Counted from the first letter of the stretch, positions 41,155-51,207 are shown. The stretch: DNA of 64,000 nucleotides from G965215055 sp965242685 (GCA_965242685.1 OZ251487.1:1426001-1490000), one strand, 5' to 3'. Notes: generated from the letters alone by a model not told the origin. Numbers and translations: made by a program.

Positions 41155-41598
41155 TCAATTTCCTGTAAGTTTTCCGTGTGCGGCCTCGACCGCGAGATCA
41201 TAGCCGGCGGCTCCCATGCCGGAAATGACCCCGAGCGCCACATCGGATAAAAAGGAACGCCGGCGAAACGCCTCGCGCGCGAACACGTTCGACAGGTGTA
41301 GCTCAATAAAGGGGATGTTTACGCCAAGCAATGCGTCTCGCAAGGAGACACTGGTGTGCGTGAAGGCGCCGGGATTAAAGATGATGATGTCAACGGCGTT
41401 GCGTTTGGCCTGATGGATACGTTCGACAAGCTCGTGTTCGGCGTTGCTCTGAAAGTCATCAAGCCGATGCCCCAATTGTGTTGCCTTCTGTCGTGCCCCT
41501 TGCACCACGTCGGCCAGGGAGTCATGGCCGTATACTTCGGGTTCGCGCTGTCCCAGCAGGTTGAGATTCGGACCGTTCAACAACAGAATTTTAGCCAT
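41155..41598 (-). CDS. aroQ: Type II 3-dehydroquinate dehydratase
   Basis: Third step of the shikimate pathway, dodecameric type II enzyme, 147 residues. NGPNLNLLGQREPEVYG contains the catalytic tyrosine region with the flexible loop arginine; FNPGAFTHTSV and ELHLSNVFAREAFRR hold the asparagine and histidine of the active site. Position before accB-accC is conserved in many gammaproteobacteria. Confidence 0.97.
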   Translation of the reverse strand: MAKILLLNGPNLNLLGQREPEVYGHDSLADVVQGARQKATQLGHRLDDFQSNAEHELVERIHQAKRNAVDIIIFNPGAFTHTSVSLRDALLGVNIPFIELHLSNVFAREAFRRRSFLSDVALGVISGMGAAGYDLAVEAAHGKLTGN

Positions 41599-41710
41599 GT
41601 TTGCGTATAAATGTTTCGATCTTGCTGCTATCTGTCGGAAAGTTTACATAAAAATGACAAAAATTCCAGTAAATTTTTTATTTTGAGGGCCCGGGATGCG
41701 TCGTTGAAGT

Positions 41711-43579
41711 TCAGGGCGGCTGCCGCGTCGTCTGCCTAAAGCCTTCAACGTGTGCCGTGAATTTTGCCGCACGCATGAAGCCTACGACTCGATAGTTGCG
41801 CCACTCATTGCCCTTGTCGTCATAAAATAGAACAACCGAAGGGCCGAATAAGTCCAGGGCTTTTAGCAGTTCCTGATCGGACGCATCGTTGTCGGTAACA
41901 TCGGCCTGCAAAAGTACGAAGTCACGCAAAACGTCTTGCACCGCCGCATCACTGAACGTGAAGGCCTCCATCTCCTTGCATGAGACGCACCAATCGGCAT
42001 AGACATCCAACATGACCGGTCTGCCGTCTGTTGCCGCCTGTCGGACGGCGGCATCAAGCTGTCCAACTCCCTTGATCCTTTGGAACGGCAGTGCGGGGAT
42101 TGTCTTTTCAAACCACCCGGACGTAATACGTTGATCGCCGAGGCCTTGCAGCGGGTGCAGCAGGCTGCGGCTGCCCGTCGCCGCGCCGACCACCAAAATC
42201 GCCCCGTATACCAGCAATGCAAGCCCCAAACCCTTCCACAGCTTGAACCAGCCGGAGGCGGCTTTATCCACGTCGTCCAGCGCACCCATGTAGATTGCAG
42301 AAACGATTAATAGCACGCCGGCCAGCAGCAGAATCAGCGGTGCCGGCAGGATACGATCCAGCATCCAGATTGCCAGCGCCAGCAGGAGTACCCCGAATAC
42401 CGCTTTGACGGCGTTCATCCAGGCACCGGTTCGGGGCAGAATCTTCCCCGCCGAAGTGCCGATCACGAGCAACGGCACACCCATGCCAAGGCTCAGGGCA
42501 AACAGTGCCGTGCCGCCCGTCCATGCGTCGCCAGTCGCGGCGACGTACGTCAGCGCGCCGATTAAGGGAGCGGTTACACAGGGACTGACGATCAATGCGG
42601 AAAGCAGTCCCATGATCGTGGCACCGACGTAGGTGCCGCGTTGACGGCCGCCACCGACGGCGCCCAGTCTGTCCCGCAAGACCGTGGGTACACGCAATTC
42701 ATAGAAACCGAACATCGACAGGGCAAGCAATACGAATAGCCCGGCCAATACGCTTATGATCCACGGGTTTTGAAACCAGGCCTGAAAGTTTTTCCCCGAC
42801 AGGCCGATGATTACACCCATGGCCGTATACGTGACCGCCATCGCCAGCACGTACGTCAGCGACAACGTAAATGCCTTGGCGGTAGAGATGTCTTTGCCTT
42901 GTCCGATGATGATACCGGAGAGGATCGGTATCATCGGCAACACGCAGGGGGTAAACGTGAGCAGGAGGCCCAGACCGAAAAAGGTAAGTATGGTGAGCCA
43001 GTATTTTTTTGAGGCAAGCACGTCGCGGATGCGTTCCTGCTCGGATTGAAAGCCGTCGCGTGTCGCCACATTGCCCGACACACGGCCGGCCACATCATTC
43101 AACGCGGCACTGAGTTCCTTGGTGACGGGCGGGTAGCATAGTCCGGCGTAGGCGCATCCCTGATACGTGACGACCAGGTCAACGACACCGTCGGCCGCCA
43201 TAACTTGACGGATTGGCACGTTCGCCTGAAAGTCGTGGTCAATGACGGTGGTTGCACCGAAATACTCGTCGCGTATCTCTTTCCCGGCGGGGAGATCGAC
43301 GATGCCCAGGGTGATTTTAGCGGCATCTTTCGGCGTCACGCGGATTTTATCTCGATAAAGGTAGTAGCCTGCCGCTATGGACCAGTGCGTGACGATGCCG
43401 GAGGCGTCGCCCGCCGCGGACACCTGAAAGGCAACGTCGGGATGCAGGAATTCATTTGCGTCACCGCCGATCCCCCCTCCCAACTGTGCGGGATCGGCAA
43501 ACGTCATCGGTTTTTCGGCACCGGACGCCGCGCCGACCATGGCGAGAGTCAATGCCAACAGGATGCCAAGGGACTTCAT
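41711..43579 (-). CDS. dsbD: Thiol:disulfide interchange protein DsbD
   Basis: Moves electrons from cytoplasmic thioredoxin to periplasmic partners. The start ATG 43579 overlaps the cutA stop (ATGA). The 622 residues hold a signal peptide, an N-terminal domain with the redox pair in GCAYAGLCYPP, eight spans with membrane cysteines in TFTPCVLPMIP and SPCVTAPLIG, and a C-terminal thioredoxin domain with DWCVSCKE. All six redox cysteines are present. cutA-dsbD order is common in this class. Confidence 0.96.
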   Translation of the reverse strand: MKSLGILLALTLAMVGAASGAEKPMTFADPAQLGGGIGGDANEFLHPDVAFQVSAAGDASGIVTHWSIAAGYYLYRDKIRVTPKDAAKITLGIVDLPAGKEIRDEYFGATTVIDHDFQANVPIRQVMAADGVVDLVVTYQGCAYAGLCYPPVTKELSAALNDVAGRVSGNVATRDGFQSEQERIRDVLASKKYWLTILTFFGLGLLLTFTPCVLPMIPILSGIIIGQGKDISTAKAFTLSLTYVLAMAVTYTAMGVIIGLSGKNFQAWFQNPWIISVLAGLFVLLALSMFGFYELRVPTVLRDRLGAVGGGRQRGTYVGATIMGLLSALIVSPCVTAPLIGALTYVAATGDAWTGGTALFALSLGMGVPLLVIGTSAGKILPRTGAWMNAVKAVFGVLLLALAIWMLDRILPAPLILLLAGVLLIVSAIYMGALDDVDKAASGWFKLWKGLGLALLVYGAILVVGAATGSRSLLHPLQGLGDQRITSGWFEKTIPALPFQRIKGVGQLDAAVRQAATDGRPVMLDVYADWCVSCKEMEAFTFSDAAVQDVLRDFVLLQADVTDNDASDQELLKALDLFGPSVVLFYDDKGNEWRNYRVVGFMRAAKFTAHVEGFRQTTRQPP

Positions 43580-43896
43580 GTACGTGTATTTTCGGTTATC
43601 CATTTCAAGTATCCTTCCAAACCTGCCGTAACGGGAACGGCTATGATTTCGGGAAGCTCATAAGGATGTTGACTGTGTAGGTACGATTCAAGTTCCGGAT
43701 AACGGTCTTTGGTGGTCTTTATCAACGCGACGTGTTCAATGTCCATGCAATCTTGGCCTTGCCATCTGTATATCGACTGTACCCGCGGCAGAATGTTCAC
43801 ACACGCGGCAAGCCTTTCATGCACGATGCGTTGGGCAAGCCGTTGCGCGACATCTAGATCCGGGAAGGTGGTCAATACCAGCAGATAATCAGTCAT
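43576..43896 (-). CDS. cutA: Divalent-cation tolerance protein CutA
   Basis: A small trimeric PII-like protein, 106 residues. The family motifs are LVLTTFPDLDVAQRLAQRIVHERLAACVNILPRV (in parts), SIYRWQGQ, EVALIKTTKDR-like HVALIKTTKDR, and the C-terminal HPYELPEIIAVPVTAGLEGYLKWI. Implicated in copper tolerance, though its biochemical role is unclear. Its stop overlaps the dsbD start. Confidence 0.95.
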   Translation of the reverse strand: MTDYLLVLTTFPDLDVAQRLAQRIVHERLAACVNILPRVQSIYRWQGQDCMDIEHVALIKTTKDRYPELESYLHSQHPYELPEIIAVPVTAGLEGYLKWITENTRT

Positions 43897-44014
43897 AGTG
43901 CGTCATCCGAGACACGGCATCCCGGCCGTGACGGACGTAAAATTCCTTGCTTTCCGGGCTGAGAAAGTGTAAGCCCTGTAGCTTGTCCTGCCAAATTATA
44001 GAGGAAATTTTCCC

Positions 44015-44482
44015 ATGGTGTCGCCACGACCTGCAATATTCCCTTCGTTGACGGTGATTTTTCTACTTGTACCGATCATCGAGATTTATCTGCTGATACA
44101 GGTAGGGGGCCTGATCGGCGTCATGCCCACGATAGCGTTGGTCATCCTGACGGCGTTCATCGGCGCGGTGCTGCTGCGCGTACAGGGCCTGCAAACGTAT
44201 CGGCGTTTTTATCAGGCGCTGGGGCAAGGCCGCGTGCCGACGACTGAGATACTGGAGGGTATAGCCCTGCTGGTCGGTGGCGCACTGTTGCTTACCCCGG
44301 GATTTTTTACCGATGTAATCGGCTTTATCTGTCTGCTTCCTTTCTCAAGGGGGGTTGCCATCGCCTGGCTGGCCGCACGTTTCAAACCCTTGTACGGCGG
44401 AGATTTACACGGATCTGAAACCGGGCTACGAGGGGGCAACGTCTATGAAGGCAAGGCGACGCGTCATGGCGATGACGACTAG
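44015..44482 (+). CDS. fxsA: FxsA family membrane protein
   Basis: Small cytoplasmic membrane protein, 155 residues with three or four spans (LTVIFLLVPIIEIYLLIQVG, MPTIALVILTAFIGAVLL, EGIALLVGGALLLTPGFFTD). The LLTPGFFTDVIGF motif defines the family. In E. coli its overproduction eases phage T7 exclusion by F plasmid. Position directly before groES is widespread. Confidence 0.93.
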   Translation: MVSPRPAIFPSLTVIFLLVPIIEIYLLIQVGGLIGVMPTIALVILTAFIGAVLLRVQGLQTYRRFYQALGQGRVPTTEILEGIALLVGGALLLTPGFFTDVIGFICLLPFSRGVAIAWLAARFKPLYGGDLHGSETGLRGGNVYEGKATRHGDDD

Positions 44483-44492
44483 AAAAAAACAC

Positions 44493-44546
44493 TTGACTTG
44501 TCGAATCGCGCCCTTATGATTAGCACTCACTAGAGTAGAGTGCTAA
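44493..44546 (+). promoter_or_regulatory. groESL promoter with CIRCE operator
   Basis: A sigma-70-like promoter, TTGACT (44493-44498) and TATGAT (44515-44520) with 16-bp spacing, runs into a perfect CIRCE element: TTAGCACTC (44520-44528), nine-base spacer, GAGTGCTAA (44538-44546). CIRCE is the binding site of the HrcA repressor, so the chaperonin operon is heat-regulated through HrcA. Confidence 0.96.
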
Positions 44547-44611
44547 TCATACAGGTGCCGGCAGGCATCTAAAAATTTTGTAAAACCAATAATTACCAGG
44601 AGGCGATCCCA

Positions 44612-44902
44612 ATGAAGATACGTCCGTTGCATGACCGAGTGGTCGTCAAGCGTATGGAAGAAGAACGTACCAGCCCCGGCGGTATAGTGATTCCCGATAC
44701 TGCTACGGAAAAGCCCATCAAGGGGGAAATCATTGCCGTCGGCAACGGCAAGATAACCGACAGTGGCGAGGTTCGGGCATTGGATCTTAAGGTCGGAGAA
44801 AAAGTGTTGTTCGGAAAATATTCCGGCACTGAAGTGAAGGTAGATGGAGAAGAGCTGTTGGTGATGCGTGAAGACGACGTCATGGCAGTGATTGAGGACT
44901 GA
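44612..44902 (+). CDS. groES: Co-chaperonin GroES
   Basis: Heptameric lid of the chaperonin, 96 residues. It begins MKIRPLHDRVVVKRMEEER, has the mobile loop TSPGGIVIPDTATEKP and ends EELLVMREDDVMAVIED. A strong AGGAGG precedes the start. groEL follows after 44 bases. Confidence 0.98.
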   Translation: MKIRPLHDRVVVKRMEEERTSPGGIVIPDTATEKPIKGEIIAVGNGKITDSGEVRALDLKVGEKVLFGKYSGTEVKVDGEELLVMREDDVMAVIED

Positions 44903-44946
44903 CTCTAACTATTAAAACGTTATAACGCATTTAGAGGGAAACAATC

Positions 44947-46596
44947 ATGAGTGCAAAAGAAGTACGATTCGGCGAAGACGCCAGACAACGCATGGCACAG
45001 GGTGTCGGCGTGCTGGCCAATGCAGTGAAAGCAACCTTAGGCCCCAAGGGACGTAACGTGGTAGTGGACAAATCTTTTGGTGCGCCAACCGTGACCAAAG
45101 ACGGCGTGTCCGTGGCAAAGGAAATCGAACTGGAAGACAAGTTTGAGAACATGGGGGCGCAGATGGTGAAGGAAGTCGCCTCGCAAACCTCCGACGCGGC
45201 CGGCGACGGGACGACTACGGCAACCGTGCTCGCCCAGGCAGTCGTGCGTGAGGGCATGAAGGCGGTCGCCGCCGGGATGAACCCGATGGATATCAAACGC
45301 GGCCTGGACAAGGCCGTAACACAGGCCGTGGAAAACTTGCAGGGACTATCCAAGCCTTGTGCCGACAGCAAGGCGATTGCCCAAGTCGGCAGCATCTCCG
45401 CGAACGCCGACACCTTAATCGGCGACATCATTGCCAACGCCATGGATAAGGTGGGTAAGGAAGGCGTGATTACGGTGGAAGAAGGCAACGCGCTGGAAAA
45501 CGAGCTGGAAGTCGTTGAAGGAATGCAGTTTGACCGTGGCTATCTGTCTCCTTACTTTGTCAATAATCAAGACAATATGTCCGCCGACCTGGAGGATCCT
45601 TATATCCTTTTACACGATAAAAAGATATCGAACATCCGCGACCTACTGCCTCTTTTGGAAGGCGTGGCAAAGGCCGGCAAGCCCCTGATGATCATTGCGG
45701 AAGACGTGGAAGGCGAAGCGCTGGCCACGCTGGTGGTGAACACGATACGAGGCATCGTCAAGGTGTGTGCGGCCAAGGCCCCCGGTTTTGGCGACCGCCG
45801 TAAGGCCATGCTGCAAGACATCGCGGTGCTGACGGGCGGTACAGTTATTTCCGAAGAAGTCGGCCTGTCGATTGAAAAGGCGAGTCTCGATGATCTCGGT
45901 CACGCGAAGCGGATCAACGTCTCCAAAGAAAATACTACGATCGTCGACGGCGCCGGGCAAGCCGACGACATCAAGGGACGCATCGATCAGATCAAAGCGC
46001 AAATCGAAGAATCCACTTCCGATTACGACAAGGAAAAATTGCAGGAGCGCATGGCGAAACTTGCAGGTGGCGTTGCCGTAATTAAGGTAGGTGCCGCGAC
46101 CGAAGTCGAAATGAAAGAGAAAAAGGCGCGTGTGGAAGATGCCCTGCACGCTACGCGTGCGGCCGTCGAAGAAGGCGTAGTTCCCGGTGGCGGTGTGGCC
46201 CTGTTGCGGGCGCGCGGCACACTGAGGGATCTCAAGGGCGACAACCACGACCAGGACATGGGGATTGGGATCGCCATCCGGGCGATGGAAGAGCCTTTGC
46301 GTCAAATCGTCGCCAACTCGGGTGAAGAGGCTTCCGTGATACTTGCCAAAGTCGATGATGGCGAAGGCAATTATGGGTATAATGCCGCTACGGGTGATTT
46401 TGGCGACATGATTGAGATGGGTATTCTCGACCCGACCAAAGTTGCTCGCACGGCACTGCAAAATGCGGCCTCCATCGCCGGCTTGATGGTTACCACGCAA
46501 GCAATGATAGCGGAAAAGCCGAAAGAGGAAGAACCCGCGCACGCCGCACCGGGAGGTGACATGGCCGGCATGGGTGGCATGGGCGGCATGATGTAA
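44947..46596 (+). CDS. groEL: Chaperonin GroEL
   Basis: ATP-dependent protein-folding chaperonin, 549 residues. Characteristic blocks are VKATLGPKGRNVVVDKSFG, TKDGVSVAKEIELEDKFENM, DAAGDGTTTATVLAQ, GYLSPYFVNN, AAVEEGVVPGGGVALLRA and the flexible C-terminal GGMGGMGGMM. Complete, no unusual insertions. A terminator follows. Confidence 0.98.
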   Translation: MSAKEVRFGEDARQRMAQGVGVLANAVKATLGPKGRNVVVDKSFGAPTVTKDGVSVAKEIELEDKFENMGAQMVKEVASQTSDAAGDGTTTATVLAQAVVREGMKAVAAGMNPMDIKRGLDKAVTQAVENLQGLSKPCADSKAIAQVGSISANADTLIGDIIANAMDKVGKEGVITVEEGNALENELEVVEGMQFDRGYLSPYFVNNQDNMSADLEDPYILLHDKKISNIRDLLPLLEGVAKAGKPLMIIAEDVEGEALATLVVNTIRGIVKVCAAKAPGFGDRRKAMLQDIAVLTGGTVISEEVGLSIEKASLDDLGHAKRINVSKENTTIVDGAGQADDIKGRIDQIKAQIEESTSDYDKEKLQERMAKLAGGVAVIKVGAATEVEMKEKKARVEDALHATRAAVEEGVVPGGGVALLRARGTLRDLKGDNHDQDMGIGIAIRAMEEPLRQIVANSGEEASVILAKVDDGEGNYGYNAATGDFGDMIEMGILDPTKVARTALQNAASIAGLMVTTQAMIAEKPKEEEPAHAAPGGDMAGMGGMGGMM

Positions 46597-46625
46597 TTGC
46601 CCGCAAGCCCCTTGCGCTTTCCTTG

Positions 46626-46652
46626 AAGGCCTCGCAATGCGAGGCCTTTTTA
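46626..46652 (+). terminator. Rho-independent terminator of groESL
   Basis: AAGGCCTCGC, loop AAT, GCGAGGCCTT then TTT: a perfect 10-bp stem with a U run, 30 bases after the groEL stop. Confidence 0.95.
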
Positions 46653-46743
46653 TTGGTATTGGTTGAAATTGAAATGCTTGATAAGACCTTACTTTATAAA
46701 CGTCGTGCCGTGTCACCGTGCGGGCGCGCGGGCTATTTTGATC

Positions 46744-47286
46744 GTGCGCGTTGATCCTTCCGGCCATCTGCTTACAGGCGTGCGTTACGCGCCGTCGCCC
46801 AATGCAGAGGCGCGCGACGAAGCGCCTTCGCTTATCGTTATTCACAATATAAGCCTGCCGCCCGGTGAATTCGGTGGGCCGTACATTGAGCAGTTGTTTA
46901 CCAATCGTCTCGACCCGGATGCACATCCCTACTTTGCCTCCATCCATGAAAAGCGGGTATCCGCACATGTATTGATACGGCGCGACGGCCGTGTCGTGCA
47001 GTTTGTCCCGTTTCATCTATGCGCCTGGCACGCCGGGGCTTCGACCTATCGGGGACGCGACAACTGCAACGACTTTTCAATAGGCATAGAATTGGAAGGC
47101 ACGGATAAAATTCCTTACGAAGAGGTTCAATATTCCGTTCTGGCGGCATTGATTGACGCCCTGCGCGTTGCCTATCCGTCTTTGGGAAAACGAAGAATCG
47201 TCGGTCATGCGGACATTGCGCCCGGACGTAAGACTGACCCCGGTGCCGCCTTCGACTGGCAACGTCTCATCGATGAGTTGGCGTAA
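46744..47286 (+). CDS. ampD: 1,6-anhydro-N-acetylmuramyl-L-alanine amidase AmpD
   Basis: Cytoplasmic zinc amidase of cell-wall recycling. LIVIHNISLPPGEFGGPYIEQLFTN (in parts) carries the first zinc histidine and SAHVLIRRDGRVVQFV, CAWHAG and VGHADIAPGRKTDPG carry the others. No ATG is available; the GTG at 46744 gives 180 residues, the usual length, but a nearby TTG or an upstream TTG at 46663 is possible. Its TAA overlaps the gshA ATG (TAATG). Confidence 0.9.
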   Translation: MRVDPSGHLLTGVRYAPSPNAEARDEAPSLIVIHNISLPPGEFGGPYIEQLFTNRLDPDAHPYFASIHEKRVSAHVLIRRDGRVVQFVPFHLCAWHAGASTYRGRDNCNDFSIGIELEGTDKIPYEEVQYSVLAALIDALRVAYPSLGKRRIVGHADIAPGRKTDPGAAFDWQRLIDELA

Positions 47287-48869
47287 TGTATCGGCAACTA
47301 CACAAAAAGCTGACGGCCATTATCGAAGATGGATGTGGCCATCTATTGTCCGGTGGTTACATCGGGCTGGAAAAGGAGTCATTGCGTGTCAATGGTGACG
47401 GCGAAATCTCACAACGGCCCCATCCCGTTAGTCTGGGTTCCGCACTAACCAATCCGTATATCACGACGGATTATTCGGAAGCACTTTTGGAGCTTATCAC
47501 CCCGCCGCAACGGGGCGTCACGGCGGCACTTGAATTCCTGCGAAACGTCCATCTTTTCGTCTATGCCCGTCTGCACGATGAGTTGTTGTGGAACGCCAGT
47601 ATGCCGTGCGTAGTCACGGGAGAGGAAAGTATCCCCATCGCCGAGTACGGCAGCTCAAACCTGGGCATAATGAAGACGGTTTATCGTCGCGGCCTAGGTT
47701 TTCGCTACGGCAGGATGATGCAGGTCATTGCCGGCGTGCATTTTAATTATTCACTACCGGGCTCGTTCTGGCCGTACTATCGGCGGCAACTGAATCCCGG
47801 GCAACCGTTACAGGATTTCATCTCGGAGCAGTATTTCGCACTGATTCGCAATCTGCAACGTTATGGATGGCTGGTCTACTATCTGTTCGGGGCGTCGCCG
47901 GCGATCTGCAAGTCCTTTTTGAAGGAGCAGCCCGGCAAATTGGAGAGGTTTGATGACGGCACCTTTTTCGTGCCTTATGCGACCACGTTGAGGATGGCCG
48001 ACATCGGCTACAACAACAAGAAAGAAAGCGAGACGGGTACCCGGGCACGTTACGACGACCTGGCGTCTTACATAGCATCCTTGACGCACGCCATTGAAAC
48101 ACCGTGCCCGAAATATCAAGAGATCGGCGTAAAGATTGCCGGTGAGTATCGCCAGTTGAACGCCAATATCCTACAAATTGAAAATGAGTATTACAGCACG
48201 ATTCGACCGAAGCAACCCCCCGTTAAGAATGAAAAACCCACCCATGCACTCGACCGGCGTGGCGTGCAGTACGTTGAATTGCGGTCTCTGGACGTCAACC
48301 CGTTTGAGCCGCTGGGCGTCAGTGATGACCAGCTTTATTTTCTGGAAGCCTTTATGATCTTCTGTCTCTTGCAGCAAAGCCCGCTCATAGATGACGCCGA
48401 GCGGCAGGCGATTGACGGCAACGAACAGGACGCCGCCTATCGCGGGCGTGATCCACAACTTGAGCTGACGCGCGATGGGCGAAGCATCTCACTGCAACAC
48501 TGGGGGCTGGAGATTCTGCACGAAATGCAGGCAGTCTGCAAAGTATTGGATGAACCAAACGAGGGGAAGCACTACACCCATTCATTGCGGCAACAAAAAT
48601 CCCTGCTTGAAGACCCGTCCCTGACGCCCTCTGCGAGGATGATTGATGAAATGCACGCACGCAAGGAGGGGTTTTTTGAGATCGCCCGCCGCTTTTCCGA
48701 AAACTATCGGCGTCAATTATGTAATGATACCCTGAACGAGCGGAACGTGCGTTTTTTTGAGGCTGCCGTGGAACGTTCCCTTGACAGGCAGCGACAGATT
48801 GAGGCATCGGATACCGTGTCGTTTGATCAATTCCTGGAAGATTATTTTGCACCGCCGCCGCCCCGATAG
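47286..48869 (+). CDS. gshA: Glutamate-cysteine ligase
   Basis: First enzyme of glutathione synthesis, gamma-proteobacterial type, 527 residues. Family blocks are GYIGLEKESLRVNGDGEIS, DYSEALLELITPP, MPCVV, YGSSNLGIMKTVYRRGLGFRYG, MQVIAGVHFNYSLP and RRGVQYVELRSLDVNPFEP. Complete. Start overlaps the ampD stop. The selD fusion gene follows after 21 bases, so glutathione and selenophosphate synthesis may be cotranscribed. Confidence 0.96.
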   Translation: MYRQLHKKLTAIIEDGCGHLLSGGYIGLEKESLRVNGDGEISQRPHPVSLGSALTNPYITTDYSEALLELITPPQRGVTAALEFLRNVHLFVYARLHDELLWNASMPCVVTGEESIPIAEYGSSNLGIMKTVYRRGLGFRYGRMMQVIAGVHFNYSLPGSFWPYYRRQLNPGQPLQDFISEQYFALIRNLQRYGWLVYYLFGASPAICKSFLKEQPGKLERFDDGTFFVPYATTLRMADIGYNNKKESETGTRARYDDLASYIASLTHAIETPCPKYQEIGVKIAGEYRQLNANILQIENEYYSTIRPKQPPVKNEKPTHALDRRGVQYVELRSLDVNPFEPLGVSDDQLYFLEAFMIFCLLQQSPLIDDAERQAIDGNEQDAAYRGRDPQLELTRDGRSISLQHWGLEILHEMQAVCKVLDEPNEGKHYTHSLRQQKSLLEDPSLTPSARMIDEMHARKEGFFEIARRFSENYRRQLCNDTLNERNVRFFEAAVERSLDRQRQIEASDTVSFDQFLEDYFAPPPPR

Positions 48870-48890
48870 CCGGCTTGCCAAAGCCAATTC

Positions 48891-51161
48891 ATGCAGGCCT
48901 TGAAAAATACTCCGATCATCAAGGACTTGGTGTTGCTCGGTGGCGGGCACAGCCACGTCGCCGTACTCAAGAGATTCGGTATGAAACCGTTGTCGGGATT
49001 GCAAATCACCTTGATAACCCGCGACGTGCACACGCCCTATTCGGGAATGTTGCCCGGCTATATCGCCGGTCACTACGGCTACGACGAGAGCCACATCGAC
49101 CTGCGCCCGTTGGTGCGGTTTGCCAAGGCGCGGCTGTTCCATGCGCCCGCAACCTTTCTTGACCTGGAAAACAAACGGGTGATGTGCGACACGCGCCCGC
49201 CGGTTCACTATGATGTATTGTCAATAAATACCGGTTCCACGCCGTCTCTCGTTGAAGTACCGGGCGCGCATGAACACGGCCTGGCCATCAAACCTATCAA
49301 CCGATTTCTTCAGGGTTGGGATGAAATAATGCGGCAAGTTATAGCGCGCAAGGGGGCTTATCGGATCGTCGTGGTCGGGGCCGGGGCCGGCGGCGTCGAA
49401 GTCACGCTGTCGACACAGTTTCATTTACGCCAGCTGTTGCGGGCGCGTTCCTTGAATACCGACAGGCTTTGCTATCACTTGGTCTCGGAAAGCGAGACGA
49501 TTCTGCCCACGCATAATCCCTCCGTGCAGCGACGTTTTATGCGCGTATTGCTACAACGCAACGTAACCGTACATCCGGGCCGCAAGGCGCACCGTATCGA
49601 GGCGGGCACCGTTGACTTGGGTTCGGGCGCGTTTCTGCATGCCGACGCCGTGATCTGGGCGACTCACGCCGCGGCGCCGGCCTGGTATAAAGAATCGGGG
49701 CTTGCCGTGGATGCGCGCGGCTTTATAGAAGTGAACGGCTCGCTACAGTCGGTATCCCATTCCAACGTGTTTGCGGCGGGGGACGTTGCTTCGGTAACCG
49801 GCTATCCGCGGCCCAAGTCGGGCGTATTTGCCGTGCGCCAGGGGCCGCCGTTATACAAAAACTTGAAACGCGCGCTTACCGACAGGCCGCTGAGAAAACA
49901 CGTGCCACAGATTAGTTTTCTGAGCCTGATCAGTACCGGCGACAAATATGCCGTGGTATCGCGCGGCAGCCTTGCTTCGGAGGGCGCGTGGGCATGGCGG
50001 CTGAAAAGCTACATCGACCGCAAATTCATGCGCAAGTACAACGAGCTTCCTGAGATGGCCGACGATGACGAGGAAGTAAAAAGTGAGTTGGCGGGCAAAG
50101 ATACGCTTAAAGAGGTTTCCGCCTTCGCTATGCGTTGCGGGGGATGTGGAGCAAAGGTGGGCAGCAACGTTTTGAGTCGGGTAGTCAATCGACTCTCGCC
50201 ACTCGCCCGAGACGACGTGCTGTTGGGGCTTGATGCCCCCGACGATGCCGCCGTTGTCGACGTTCCCGGCGGCAAGGTACAGGTGCAGTCGGTGGATTAC
50301 TTCCGCTCCTTCATGGACGACCCCTACGTGTTCGGACAGATTGCTGCCAATCACAGCCTGGGCGACGTGTTTGCCATGGGCGCACGGGCACAGGCCGCCA
50401 TGGCAATCGCTACGATACCTTTCGGCAAGGAACAGACCGTTGAACAGCAACTTTACCAATTGATGACGGGCGCGTTGGAAGTGTTGAACCAACACGGTGC
50501 GGCGCTGGTGGGCGGCCATTCCAGCGAGGGTGCGGAACTGTCTTTCGGATTGAGCGTTACCGGCCTGGTCGAAAGAGAAAGACTATTGGCTAAAAAAGGG
50601 ATGCGGGCCGGAGACGCCATCCTCCTCACCAAGCCGGTCGGCACCGGCACTTTGTTTGCCGCCGACATGCGCGGTAAGGCCAAGGGCCGTTGGGTGACGG
50701 GAGCGATTGAATCCATGCTGCATTCCAACCATGCCGCCGCACAATGTCTGTACGACTATGCCGTACATGCCTGCACCGACGTTACCGGCTTTGGCGTGCT
50801 GGGACACCTGGCGGAAATGGCGCGCGCCGGACAGGTGGATGTACGGATCGACGTGAACGCTTTGCCGATCCTTGACGGCGCATTGGAAACAGTGCGGGCG
50901 GGGATCTTCAGTTCGTTGCAGCCCGCCAACGTGCGCCTGCGGCGCGGCATCAAAAATCAGCAGGCGGCGGCGCGCCATGAGTATTATCCGTTGTTGTTCG
51001 ATCCGCAAACGGCCGGCGGGCTGCTGGCCACCGTCCCCGATGAACGCGCGAATTTGTGCGTCACGAAGTTACGCGCACTGGGCTACCCGCACACCACCGT
51101 GATCGGGTGGGTGGAAGAACGAGGGGATGAGGCTGAGTTTATCTATATCAAAACGGACTGA
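48891..51161 (+). CDS. selD: Selenide, water dikinase fused to an NADH-dehydrogenase-like flavoprotein (SelD/SenC role)
   Basis: A 756-residue two-domain protein. Residues 1-385 form an FAD/NAD(P)-dependent oxidoreductase: VLLGGGHSHVAVLKRFG (FAD), VVVGAGAGGVEVTLS (NAD), NVFAAGDVAS (second FAD motif). Residues about 410-756 form SelD, which makes selenophosphate from selenide and ATP: cysteines 416 and 419 in MRCGGCGAKVG (a Cys, not Sec, form), APDDAAVV, SVDYFRSFMDDPYVFGQIAANHSLGDVFAMGA (in parts), GGHSSEGAELSFG and DVTGFGVLGHLAEM. Such fusions are known in bacteria. With senB and senA nearby it likely feeds selenoneine synthesis; it may also serve tRNA selenation or selenocysteine. Confidence 0.94.
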   Translation: MQALKNTPIIKDLVLLGGGHSHVAVLKRFGMKPLSGLQITLITRDVHTPYSGMLPGYIAGHYGYDESHIDLRPLVRFAKARLFHAPATFLDLENKRVMCDTRPPVHYDVLSINTGSTPSLVEVPGAHEHGLAIKPINRFLQGWDEIMRQVIARKGAYRIVVVGAGAGGVEVTLSTQFHLRQLLRARSLNTDRLCYHLVSESETILPTHNPSVQRRFMRVLLQRNVTVHPGRKAHRIEAGTVDLGSGAFLHADAVIWATHAAAPAWYKESGLAVDARGFIEVNGSLQSVSHSNVFAAGDVASVTGYPRPKSGVFAVRQGPPLYKNLKRALTDRPLRKHVPQISFLSLISTGDKYAVVSRGSLASEGAWAWRLKSYIDRKFMRKYNELPEMADDDEEVKSELAGKDTLKEVSAFAMRCGGCGAKVGSNVLSRVVNRLSPLARDDVLLGLDAPDDAAVVDVPGGKVQVQSVDYFRSFMDDPYVFGQIAANHSLGDVFAMGARAQAAMAIATIPFGKEQTVEQQLYQLMTGALEVLNQHGAALVGGHSSEGAELSFGLSVTGLVERERLLAKKGMRAGDAILLTKPVGTGTLFAADMRGKAKGRWVTGAIESMLHSNHAAAQCLYDYAVHACTDVTGFGVLGHLAEMARAGQVDVRIDVNALPILDGALETVRAGIFSSLQPANVRLRRGIKNQQAAARHEYYPLLFDPQTAGGLLATVPDERANLCVTKLRALGYPHTTVIGWVEERGDEAEFIYIKTD

Positions 51162-51207
51162 AACGGGTACTTGCTCAGGCAGCCTTCAATTTCAAAAGGA
51201 GAGCACA

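Noticed and set aside
45643..47016. 457-codon open frame on the minus strand across groEL and ampD
   Set aside because: It is antisense to groEL and ampD, both unmistakable; composition reflects codon bias of the real genes.
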